DNA of 64,000 nt from LZORAL124-50-18 sp051208045 (GTDB lineage Bacteria > Pseudomonadota > Gammaproteobacteria > Pseudomonadales > Oleiphilaceae), in the NCBI GenBank assembly GCA_051208045.1, contig JBPJFY010000017.1, forward strand, positions 1 through 64,000, written 5' to 3'. Positions within the stretch are counted from its first letter, which is position 1. Each line of letters opens with the position of its first letter. The notes under the pieces were generated by a model. The model was not told the origin of the DNA, did no database searches, and saw only the letters and a program-made list of their open reading frames with translations. Below, in pieces: positions 1 to 7,192 of this stretch. The translations under genes were made by a program, and so were the position numbers.

Positions 1-75
1 CTCGGGCAGCCACTCGTCGACGGAGGGAGGTAGCAGATAATCAGTGTTTCGGTTGGCAGTGATAAAACGGCTCAT
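1..75 (-). mobile_element. Transposase N-terminus, IS1182/IS5-like (partial)
   Basis: The minus strand from 75 to the window edge is open for 25 codons and encodes MSRFITANRNTDYLLPPSVD followed by EWLPE. This resembles the opening of IS1182-type transposases, which typically read as a polar start, then LLPPS-hydrophobic-DEW-LPE before an 'HLARF' stretch. The rest of the gene lies outside the window. It points away from yheV, so the 5' end of the element should lie between 76 and about 161. The family call rests on recalled motif similarity over 25 residues only. Confidence 0.6.
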
Positions 76-161
76 GGAAATTCTGGCTCTCGATGTAAGA
101 GTAATAGAGTGGCGTTATTATCTCACGCTTTGATGTTCGGAGTTAAAAGTCCGACAGGCTC
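76..161 (-). repeat. Probable left end of the insertion sequence with terminal inverted repeat
   Basis: Between the transposase start and the yheV stop there are 86 bp with no gene. Read on the minus strand from about 161, this begins GGAGCCTGTCGGACTTTTAA, the kind of sequence seen at insertion-sequence tips. The other end is outside the window, so the repeat cannot be paired and the exact boundary is inferred. The stop codon of yheV (162-164) lies immediately next to this tip. Confidence 0.35.
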
Positions 162-413
162 CTAGTCACGAATATTAATCACATCAATTCGATTGGCGTT
201 GCCAGCGGCCTGACCTTCCGTGCCTGCATCCGCCGTTGAAACGCGGGTCGGAATCGGCGCAACGTCAGGCACTTCCGGCTGCAACTCGACAAAATCGCAC
301 ACCACGCAGGCACGATACTGGCTGCCCGATTCTTCATACACCACCACTTTGTCCATGGCGGCACACTTGGGGCACACGGCCCCGGCAATAAATCGTCGTT
401 TGCTTTGCGTCAT
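162..413 (-). CDS. yheV: YheV-family zinc-ribbon protein (DUF2387)
   Basis: An 83-residue protein with the start of the YheV family (KRRFIAGAVCPKC) and a second cysteine pair (CVVC) about 20 residues on, which together make a small zinc ribbon. The function of the family is not established. The family usually lies beside prlC, as here, with 9 bp between the prlC stop and this start, so the two are probably co-transcribed. The C-terminus (NRIDVINIRD) resembles the E. coli end in position and character. Its TAG stop abuts the probable insertion-sequence tip, so the last codon or codons could have been altered by the insertion. Confidence 0.85.
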   Translation of the reverse strand: MTQSKRRFIAGAVCPKCAAMDKVVVYEESGSQYRACVVCDFVELQPEVPDVAPIPTRVSTADAGTEGQAAGNANRIDVINIRD

Positions 414-422
414 ACGCTGTAC

Positions 423-2480
423 TCAGTTGTTTTCCTCGACCAGCAGGCCACTGTGGCGCAACAAGGGCTCTACGCTGGGTTTTCTGCCACGAAAAGCGAC
501 GAACAGATCCATCGGTTCTTCTGATCCCCCTTTCTCCAGGATACAGCGCTTAAAGTCAGCGCCGGTGGCTTCATCAAAAATGCCCGTTTCTTCAAACCGG
601 GAAAATGCATCCGCCGCCAGAACTTCCGCCCATTTATAGCTGTAATAGCCCGCCGCATAGCCCCCGGCAAATATATGGCTGAAGCTGTGCGTAAAGCGGT
701 TATAGGCCGGAGGAATAAACACCGCCACCTGCGCTCGCACATCCTCGATCAAAGCCAGCACATCAACGGGCTGATCGGCGGTAGACTCTGCGTGCAGCCG
801 GAAGTCAAAAATGCCAAATTCCAACTGCCGCACCGTGAACATCCCGGCTTGAAAATTTTTCGCACGGAGCATCTTCACCAACATTGCTTCGGGGAGCGGT
901 TCGCCGGTATCCACATGCCCGGAGATCAACGCCAGGCCTTCCGGATGCCAGCACCAGTTTTCCAGAAACTGGCTGGGAAGCTCCACGGCATCCCAAGCCA
1001 CGCCATTGATCCCGGAAACGGCGGCTACCTCCACCTGGGTCAGCATATGATGCAAGCCATGACCAAACTCATGAAACAACGTCGTCACTTCATTGTGTGT
1101 TAACAGCGACGGTTTCCCACCCACAGGTGCAGTGAAGTTACAGGTCAGATAAGCAATGGGTAACTGTAACTCTCCGGTCGGCAGACGACGACGCTGACGA
1201 CACCCCGCCATCCAGGCACCACCCCGCTTATTCGCTCGCGCATACACGTCCAGATAAAACGCCGCAATACGCTCGCCGTTCGCGGATACCTCAAACACCT
1301 GCACATCATCCTGCCACACGGGCACGCCGGCCAGAGGACTGATCTCCACATTGAACAGGCGCTTCACACACGCAAACAGACCATCCAACACTTTGGGCAA
1401 GGGAAAGTACGGCCGCACATCTTCCTGGGAGAATTCAAACAACTTCTGACGCTGCTTTTCACTGTAATAGGACGTATCCCAGGACTGTAAAGCATCCACA
1501 CCAAACTCTGACTGGGCAAATGCGTTCAGTGACGCCAGCTCCGCTCGCGCGAATGGCAGTGATTTTTCCGCAAGCTCGCTCAGGAAGGACAACACCTCTT
1601 CGGTCGAACCCGCCATTTTCTTGGCCAATGAAACATCAGCATACTGCTCGAAGCCGAGAATGCCCGCCAATTCCACCCGCGTCGCCATGATCTCGCGAAT
1701 GATGCCGGAGTTATCCCACTGACCTGCATTCGGCCCACACTCGGATGCCCGCGTCACATAGGCTTCATACATTTGCTCGCGCAACGCGGCATCGTCGCAG
1801 TACGTCATTACGGGCAAATAGCTCGGCACATCCAGTGTAAACACATAACCAGAGAGTCCTTTTTGCTCGGCTTGATGCTGCGCAGACTGCCGAGCACTCT
1901 CCGGCAGACCCTGAAGCCGGCACTCGTCCTCCACATGCAACGTCCAGGCATGCGTTGCATCCAGCAAATTATTGGAAAACCGGTTACTCAAGTCGGCCAG
2001 CTTCTGGCTGAGCTCCGCAAAGCGGGCTTTTTTATCCGACGGCAGATCAACGCCCGATAAGTGAAAGTCTTTTAAAATGTTCGACAGCGCTCGTTTCTGC
2101 GCTGTATCCAGTGATTTGCGTTCCGCGCCCTCTGCGATTTTTCGATATCCTTCCCAGAGCGCACGGTTGTGCCCGAACTCGGTCGCATACTCGGTCACTT
2201 TCTTCATGCAGGTGTCGTAGGCCTGACGCAGTGCCTCAGAATTCATCACGCCATTCATGTGGCTGACCACCGACCAGGCATTTTCCAGCCGATCTTCCAG
2301 TCCCTCCAGCACGCACGCGAAGTTTTCCCAGGTGGGCGACTCCAAGGCCGCCAACCGGGCAATAGCGGCACGGTTTTCAGTGAGAATCTGGTCAATGGCA
2401 GGTTCTACCTGCTCTGGAGAAAACTGGGTAAAATCGGGAAACCACGAAGGTTGCAACAAGGGGTTGGATTCGCTGGCCAT
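423..2480 (-). CDS. prlC: Oligopeptidase A, M3 zinc metallopeptidase
   Basis: A 685-residue cytoplasmic endopeptidase of the M3 (thimet) family, which degrades short peptides including cleaved signal peptides. The zinc motif HEFGH is at residues 470-474, followed by the conserved GLHHML. The third ligand is expected in the downstream segment around AWDAVELPSQF. Length matches the family (about 680). It starts at ATG 2480, is followed by yheV, and is divergent from the carbonic-anhydrase-like gene. A 139-bp divergent promoter region (2481-2619) separates them; I saw no convincing -35/-10 pair there. Confidence 0.95.
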   Translation of the reverse strand: MASESNPLLQPSWFPDFTQFSPEQVEPAIDQILTENRAAIARLAALESPTWENFACVLEGLEDRLENAWSVVSHMNGVMNSEALRQAYDTCMKKVTEYATEFGHNRALWEGYRKIAEGAERKSLDTAQKRALSNILKDFHLSGVDLPSDKKARFAELSQKLADLSNRFSNNLLDATHAWTLHVEDECRLQGLPESARQSAQHQAEQKGLSGYVFTLDVPSYLPVMTYCDDAALREQMYEAYVTRASECGPNAGQWDNSGIIREIMATRVELAGILGFEQYADVSLAKKMAGSTEEVLSFLSELAEKSLPFARAELASLNAFAQSEFGVDALQSWDTSYYSEKQRQKLFEFSQEDVRPYFPLPKVLDGLFACVKRLFNVEISPLAGVPVWQDDVQVFEVSANGERIAAFYLDVYARANKRGGAWMAGCRQRRRLPTGELQLPIAYLTCNFTAPVGGKPSLLTHNEVTTLFHEFGHGLHHMLTQVEVAAVSGINGVAWDAVELPSQFLENWCWHPEGLALISGHVDTGEPLPEAMLVKMLRAKNFQAGMFTVRQLEFGIFDFRLHAESTADQPVDVLALIEDVRAQVAVFIPPAYNRFTHSFSHIFAGGYAAGYYSYKWAEVLAADAFSRFEETGIFDEATGADFKRCILEKGGSEEPMDLFVAFRGRKPSVEPLLRHSGLLVEENN

Positions 2481-2619
2481 TCAAAAGCCTCAATATACTG
2501 TACAAAAGATCAATTCACGGTAGGATGATGCCCACCTGCGACTCAAACCCCGATTATTTCAAATTTATGGCATCAACGCCAAATTAAAGATGTGAGATCA
2601 CCCACAGAGGAGAATGTTC

Positions 2620-3159
2620 ATGAGTATTCGACCACACAAAGCGCACCACCCCGCCCTGGGACAGCGAGTCCATGTGGATGAAAGTGCCGTCGTCATTGGC
2701 GATGTGGCGCTCGGCGACGACTGCTCCGTGTGGCCATTAACCGTCATTCGAGGGGACATGCATCGCATCCGAATCGGTGCGCGCTGCAGCATTCAGGATG
2801 GCTCGGTACTGCACATCACCCACGCCAGTGATTACAACCCCGGCGGGTTTCCGCTCACCATCGGCGATGATGTCACGGTCGGGCACAAAGCCTTGCTGCA
2901 CGGCTGCACGATACACAACCAAGTGCTGATTGGCATGGGCGCTACGGTCATGGACGGCGCGGTCATTGAGTCCCAGGTCATCCTGGGCGCAGGCAGTCTC
3001 GTCCCGCCCGGCAAAGTGTTGAGCAGCGGCTATCTCTACACTGGCACTCCCGCGCGACAGGTTCGGCCCCTCACCGACAGCGAAAAAACCTATTTCCTCT
3101 ACACCGCGGCGAATTATGTCAAGCTCAAGAACGAGTACCTTGTCGCGAAAGAGGATTGA
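2620..3159 (+). CDS. Gamma-carbonic-anhydrase-like hexapeptide-repeat protein
   Basis: A left-handed beta-helix protein of the YrdA/CaiE (gamma carbonic anhydrase) family, about 179 residues. Isoleucine- and valine-rich hexapeptide turns run from about residue 15 to 150. Metal-binding histidines typical of the family appear in VTVGHKALLHGC. Enzyme activity is not certain, as many relatives have no measured anhydrase activity. The second ATG (2620) is preferred over the one at 2614 because the AGGAG at 2608-2612 lies 7 nt upstream of it. In pseudomonads and relatives this gene also sits beside prlC. Confidence 0.88.
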   Translation: MSIRPHKAHHPALGQRVHVDESAVVIGDVALGDDCSVWPLTVIRGDMHRIRIGARCSIQDGSVLHITHASDYNPGGFPLTIGDDVTVGHKALLHGCTIHNQVLIGMGATVMDGAVIESQVILGAGSLVPPGKVLSSGYLYTGTPARQVRPLTDSEKTYFLYTAANYVKLKNEYLVAKED

Positions 3160-3172
3160 CAGCTGAACACCC

Positions 3173-3198
3173 AAAAATACCTCTTACTGAGTATTTTT
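3173..3198 (+). terminator. Terminator after the carbonic-anhydrase-like gene
   Basis: AAAAATAC (3173-3180) and GTATTTTT (3191-3198) form an 8-bp stem with a 10-nt loop and end in a T run, 14 bp after the stop codon. The stem is AT-rich and weak, but its place and the T tail fit an intrinsic terminator. Confidence 0.55.
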
Positions 3199-3355
3199 AT
3201 ACACCGTAAGGGGTAAGTTGACTTACATCATTTTTTACCACTTCCGACACGCCCGCCTACCCACAAGCATCCAAAATTTGTCTCAAATCAATTTTGGCCC
3301 CGCACAGATACATAAAATGCAGCCCGTTGTAACCACACTGTACAGGACTACCTTT

Positions 3356-4105
3356 ATGACCAAAAACTCTGTAAACCGCCTCCTCATCGCATCCACAATT
3401 GCTGCTGCCGTTTCGGGCGTTGCACACGCACATGAAAAGGGCGACGTAATTTTACGCGCAGGGCTGATTCTGGTCGAACCACAGGAAAAAAGTACCAGCA
3501 TCGACATCCAGTCGCCTGATCTTGGCATCGTCGCAGGCGCTGAGGCCGGCGTGAAAAACAACATTCAGATCGGGATAACCGCCGCTTACATGCTGACGGA
3601 CGAGGTGGGCATTGAACTGCTGGCCGCCACGCCTTTCTCCCACGATATTTATGCAGGCGGCGCGATTGCCGGCGTAGGCAAACTGGGTGAAACCAAGCAC
3701 TTGCCGCCAACGCTGTCTTTGCAGTATTACTTCCCACTGCAAAATGAAAACTTCCGACCGTATATCGGGGCTGGCTTGAACTACACCCTCTTTTTCCAGG
3801 AAAAAACGACGGACACGTTGACCAGCGCCATTGGCGTGCTGGCCAGTCTGGCAGAAACGCCCGTTCCCGGCGTCACTGCCACCAGCACCACGCTGAAATT
3901 GAAAGATTCACTAGGCGTGTCGCTGCAAGCTGGCTTTGACTACGCCATTACAGACCAGATTGGCATCAATGCGTCCATGTGGTGGATGGACATCGACACA
4001 GAAGCCACCATCACAGCACAAACCAATGCCGGTGTCGTTACCGCAAAGACAGACGTCAGTATTGATCCCTACGGCTATCTGATCGGCGCGTCCTACACGT
4101 TCTAA
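3356..4105 (+). CDS. ompW: OmpW-family outer membrane protein
   Basis: A 249-residue precursor with a signal peptide of about 24 residues (MTKNSVNRLLIASTIAAAVS... cleaved near AHA). The mature part is an eight-stranded barrel of the OmpW family, which forms a small hydrophobic channel in the outer membrane. Family features are the N-terminal GDVILRAGLILVEP strand, LSLQYYFP, FRPYIGAGLNYT, and the C-terminal aromatic residue in YLIGASYTF. The start at 3356 was chosen because the upstream open frame (to 3218) has no signal sequence, whereas this ATG opens directly into one. It is monocistronic; a terminator precedes it. Confidence 0.88.
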   Translation: MTKNSVNRLLIASTIAAAVSGVAHAHEKGDVILRAGLILVEPQEKSTSIDIQSPDLGIVAGAEAGVKNNIQIGITAAYMLTDEVGIELLAATPFSHDIYAGGAIAGVGKLGETKHLPPTLSLQYYFPLQNENFRPYIGAGLNYTLFFQEKTTDTLTSAIGVLASLAETPVPGVTATSTTLKLKDSLGVSLQAGFDYAITDQIGINASMWWMDIDTEATITAQTNAGVVTAKTDVSIDPYGYLIGASYTF

Positions 4106-4159
4106 GTAAGACGATCCTGCGTGGAGCCGCTTCTCGGCTCTGCGCCTGCTCTGGCCACA

Positions 4160-5083
4160 TTAACGCATGCCTTCGCCCAATAATGCCAGCAACGCTTTTG
4201 CACCACTTTGACTGCCAGCAACGACACTGTCCCGACAATTCTCCTGCCCCACTGACGCCATTATAGCTGAGATGCGCTCCACTTCGCTGTGTAACCAGGC
4301 TTCCCACGACGCCTGAGCCCGGCGCACCCCCGGTTGAGCCATCAATGACTGCACGGCAGCCATGGAAGCGCGTAAATAATCGACATCCCCCGTCAAAGCG
4401 CACAGATCCAATCCTTTAATCCAGCGCTTTGCCAACTCTGTCACGTTACCAGCCTCGGATGCCATAAGCGCTTCCGGCGTCATGAGGCTCAACACACCCG
4501 CCAGGAAATACCCCCGTTCCCCTTTGCTGAGGTCGCTGACCTGAAACCCGACCTGTTCCGCCAAGGCTTCCGCTAAAGACAGCACATCGCCCGGTCGCCC
4601 GGAGAGTAATTCCAACTCCAATTCCTGAATAGGCAGTGATCTTCCGCCAGCCAGCACCTGCCCACGATCTACCGCCACTTCAATGCGGGAGTCGCCATGA
4701 TTGAGCGTGAGTTGATGACGGGTAAAATTGGTTTCAAACAATGGTGCCAGTTGGGCGTCCTGCAAATCTGCTGGCCAGGCTGTACCTTTCAGCAATGAGA
4801 GATCCAGCGCGTCCGACGCTAACGGCCATTCCCACTCGTTGCGCTGGTGCAGTCCGCCCACACTCGCCCCTTTGGTTTTGAGCGTCTGAATATAGCCCCC
4901 ATTCTTTTCGCGAATGCGCAACGCAATTTTGTGGCGGTTTAACTGAAAGTCCGCCGTGTCATAGTACCGATTCACCAACGTGACCCGTTCAGACACCACA
5001 TTACCCCGCGCCAGTATCCAGGCCTCCGCCCGATCCAGATTATCGAGACTCATCAGACACTTTAATTCAATTTCTGTGGCCAT
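4160..5083 (-). CDS. CYTH-domain protein, probable inorganic triphosphatase
   Basis: A 307-residue cytoplasmic protein. The N-terminal MATEIELKC carries the ExExK signature of the CYTH superfamily, whose members hydrolyse triphosphates in a beta-tunnel. Alternating charged strands (LRIREKNGGYIQTLKTKG, WEWPL, RIEVAVDRG, ELELELLSG) run to about residue 200. E. coli YgiF couples CYTH to a full CHAD domain (433 residues). Here only about 100 helical residues follow, so CHAD is shortened or replaced. The start at 5083 follows AAGGAA at good spacing; a more distal frame start lies in the porin terminator and is unlikely. Confidence 0.78.
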   Translation of the reverse strand: MATEIELKCLMSLDNLDRAEAWILARGNVVSERVTLVNRYYDTADFQLNRHKIALRIREKNGGYIQTLKTKGASVGGLHQRNEWEWPLASDALDLSLLKGTAWPADLQDAQLAPLFETNFTRHQLTLNHGDSRIEVAVDRGQVLAGGRSLPIQELELELLSGRPGDVLSLAEALAEQVGFQVSDLSKGERGYFLAGVLSLMTPEALMASEAGNVTELAKRWIKGLDLCALTGDVDYLRASMAAVQSLMAQPGVRRAQASWEAWLHSEVERISAIMASVGQENCRDSVVAGSQSGAKALLALLGEGMR

Positions 5084-5101
5084 TCTGTTTTCCTTAAACG
5101 C

Positions 5102-5129
5102 AAAAACCGGTGCACAGGGCACCGGTTTT
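5102..5129 (-). terminator. Terminator of the porin gene
   Basis: AAAACCGGTGC (5103-5113) and GCACCGGTTTT (5119-5129) form an 11-bp perfect stem with a 5-nt loop. Read on the minus strand it follows the porin stop by about 28 bp and ends in TTTTTG. It also separates the porin from the CYTH gene downstream. Confidence 0.88.
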
Positions 5130-5157
5130 GTTTGACGCTTGTCGACTCAAGTCAAGC

Positions 5158-6081
5158 TTAGAATGCGTAAGTTGCACCCAGAGCCAGAGTCAAAGTCTCG
5201 TCCGCTTTGCTGTCATCATCTTCGTACAGAGCTTCTACGTACACATACATGTTGTCAGACATGTTATGTAGCGCTTGAGCAGAGATCGCCATGATGTCAT
5301 TGCTGTTATCTTCACCAAACGCGACGCCAGCTGCAAATTGGTTTTTACCCATTGCTGCAACAGCGTTCACTGCGAACAGATCAGATTCATCTTCGTGCTC
5401 ATACTGTCCCGCAACCGTGATGTCTCCCAAAGCAGCCTTTACAGCCAACCCGAATGCATCTTCGCCATTGCCTTCAGCCATCGCGTACGCACCGATGACA
5501 GAAATTGCATCCATCTCATAGGCAACAGAAAGCGCGCCCACGTGGCCTTGAGAGCCACCGGATGGGTCATCTGCTACATAGGTCACCTGCGCGGTCAATC
5601 CACCGCCAATTTTCGGCGTTTTGTACTGAACGGTATTACTCTCCTGAACTCCAGCCAAGTCACCCGCAATGCCCACTGCTTCATAGATGTCGATTACGTC
5701 GATGTTTTCGTAAGCGGTATCATCACTGCCCACCCAGATCTGACCGAAGTCACCTTTCACACCAATGTAGGCTTCGTCAAATTTCTCACCTAAACCAGCA
5801 CCGGGTTCATCACCATCAAAGTGGAATTCCGCTTTAAAGAACCCTGTGGTTCCCGGAGAAATTTCATGAGTGTGCTTGAATCCCAGAGTAGATCCGTTAT
5901 CTACCAGGGAAGATTTCTCATCAGAACCATCATCTTCCCAAACCTGAACCAACTGGATATTTCCGTAGATCGTAGGCATGCTGTCCAAACGCTCTGCCAA
6001 TGCAGTGGCAGGGTCCATAGCAAATGCGCTTGTGGATAGGGCAGCCGCTGCTACCGCTGAAGCGATCAGAGTCTTTTTCAT
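5158..6081 (-). CDS. General outer-membrane porin
   Basis: A 307-residue porin precursor. The signal peptide (MKKTLIASAVAAAALSTSAFA) ends at a clear AxA site. The mature part starts with a short helix, then MPTIYGNIQLVQVW and repeated amphipathic strands with acidic loops, ending in LTLALGATYAF. The C-terminal Phe is the usual signal for the BAM assembly machinery. The style (FKHTHEISPGTTGFFKAEFHFD, AYIGVKGDFGQIWVG) fits the Gram-negative trimeric porins (Porin_4 type). Substrate specificity cannot be read from sequence. It has its own terminator and a long upstream region, so it is probably a single, regulated gene. Confidence 0.88.
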   Translation of the reverse strand: MKKTLIASAVAAAALSTSAFAMDPATALAERLDSMPTIYGNIQLVQVWEDDGSDEKSSLVDNGSTLGFKHTHEISPGTTGFFKAEFHFDGDEPGAGLGEKFDEAYIGVKGDFGQIWVGSDDTAYENIDVIDIYEAVGIAGDLAGVQESNTVQYKTPKIGGGLTAQVTYVADDPSGGSQGHVGALSVAYEMDAISVIGAYAMAEGNGEDAFGLAVKAALGDITVAGQYEHEDESDLFAVNAVAAMGKNQFAAGVAFGEDNSNDIMAISAQALHNMSDNMYVYVEALYEDDDSKADETLTLALGATYAF

Positions 6082-6189
6082 TTCGTCTTCCTTTTGTGAG
6101 TTTATGATTAACTGCTCGTTAAAGCATTCGGGCTAAGCCCTTGTTGTTTGTTATGTTGCGCACAAGTGCGCTCATTTATAGTAAAACCT

Positions 6190-6209
6190 TATGTCATTTT
6201 TGTGACATA
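6190..6209. promoter_or_regulatory. Perfect palindrome, possible operator upstream of the porin
   Basis: TATGTCA and TGACATA form a perfect 7-bp inverted repeat with a 6-nt spacer, 109 bp upstream of the porin start. On the minus strand a -10-like TATAAA lies about 5 bp downstream of it, so a regulator bound here would sit over the -35 region. The binding protein is not recognised; the half-sites are not those of CRP (TGTGA) or LexA (CTGT). Confidence 0.4.
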
Positions 6210-6350
6210 TTGCAATTTTTCCCTGCGAAAAGCAGCACAAATTTCTCGTACTTTAGTCGAATAGCCCCACTAAAGTCTAGTTGTCCTGCTTTGCGACCGA
6301 ATTCTGCTGACGAAGACGCCCTGGCGCACCTCTATCAGGCCTCGTAACCG

Positions 6351-6375
6351 GCAGGACGATTCCTGCTCTTTTTTG
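6351..6375 (+). terminator. Orphan intrinsic terminator
   Basis: A 6-bp GC-rich stem (GCAGGA/TCCTGC) with loop CGAT, followed by CTCTTTTTT. It reads on the plus strand, although both flanking genes are on the minus strand, so it must serve an unannotated transcript or be a relic. Confidence 0.6.
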
Positions 6376-6690
6376 TACTGACCTCCTTCCACTCTCAATG
6401 ACCACGTGCCAGCCAGAGGCTGAACGTCAGGCCCACTTTTTTGAGGAAAGCATCGCGCTAAAAAACAAGAGGTTAGCGCCATGTGTTAAACCAATACCTG
6501 TTAATAGTATGTAATACATGAATTCGGATTTTGCAAACTTTCCGGCACTTTTTTTTAGTGAACAGGCCATTTGCACCCTTTTTGTGCATTATAAATCTCA
6601 ATGCGACACTTTTGATGCATGAAAAATGCGTGTTTCATTCAATATCCGCTTGGCCACCGCCCTACCAGGCTACAGCTCCAAAAGATCAGA
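6376..6690. other. Non-coding stretch between the orphan terminator and dtd
   Basis: No supportable gene here. It holds an inverted repeat, GCGCTAA (6455-6461) with TTAGCGC (6473-6479) around an 11-nt loop, and AT-rich DNA with several TGCAT/ATGCAT words (about 6586-6625). No clear terminator for dtd was found. Confidence 0.5.
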
Positions 6691-7128
6691 CTAGTTTTCC
6701 AGAAGAAAAGTCACCGGACCATCATTCGTTAGTACCACCGCCATATCAGCACCGAAGATGCCGGTTTGCACCTGCGCGTGACGCTGTTTCGCTGCATGCA
6801 CGAAGTGGTCATAGAGCGCTTTACCTTGTTCGGGGGCTGCGCCTTGGGAAAAGCTGGGCCGCAATCCTTTTTTTGTGTCCGCCACCAACGTAAACTGCGA
6901 CACGATCAACAGGCCGCCGGCAATATCCTGTACACTGAGATTCATTTTTCCGGCGGCATCCGCGAACATGCGGTACGCCAAGACCTTCGACAACAGCTTG
7001 TCTGCAGACTCGATCGTATCCTGGCGCTCTACACCCAGAAACAGCAAAAGCCCCTGATCGATACTGCCAACAATGTCGCCATTAACACGCACACTCGCGG
7101 AAGACACACGCTGAATCAGGCCCTTCAT
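6691..7128 (-). CDS. dtd: D-aminoacyl-tRNA deacylase
   Basis: A 145-residue cytoplasmic proofreading enzyme that hydrolyses D-amino acids (and glycine) mis-attached to tRNA. It begins MKGLIQRVSSASV, as the family does, and carries the two active-site signatures SQFTL (near residue 78) and the C-terminal NDGPVTF containing the Gly-cis-Pro pair that excludes L-amino acids. Length is normal. It follows pip on the same strand after 64 bp and may be co-transcribed with it. Confidence 0.96.
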   Translation of the reverse strand: MKGLIQRVSSASVRVNGDIVGSIDQGLLLFLGVERQDTIESADKLLSKVLAYRMFADAAGKMNLSVQDIAGGLLIVSQFTLVADTKKGLRPSFSQGAAPEQGKALYDHFVHAAKQRHAQVQTGIFGADMAVVLTNDGPVTFLLEN

Positions 7129-7192
7129 CTCACGCCTCTTGTTTCGAGCATACGCAGGGAAATTAGTAAACTCACCCTATTTTTCAACGCAG

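Larger units (their letters stand above)
6189..6375 (+). ncRNA. Candidate small RNA ending at an orphan terminator
   Basis: No gene on the plus strand ends here, yet a typical intrinsic terminator is present: GCAGGA (6351-6356), a 4-nt loop, TCCTGC (6361-6366) and then CTCTTTTTT. About 75 bp upstream is a second hairpin, ACTTTAGT (6250-6257) with ACTAAAGT (6269-6276). A -10-like TATAGT at 6177-6182 with a weak -35 (TGTTGC, 17-bp spacing) would start a transcript near 6189. The 5' end is a guess. No coding frame with a ribosome-binding site was convincing. It could instead be a remnant of a lost gene. Confidence 0.35.

Noticed and set aside
2490..2510. CTGTACAAAAG near the prlC start as a LexA box
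   Set aside because: The second half-site (ACAG at the correct spacing) is absent.
3218..3355. 46-codon extension of the OmpW-family gene
   Set aside because: It would bury the signal peptide that begins at 3356.
6531..6893. 120-codon plus-strand frame upstream of and across dtd
   Set aside because: Most of it is antisense to dtd, and the rest is low-complexity intergenic DNA without a ribosome-binding site.
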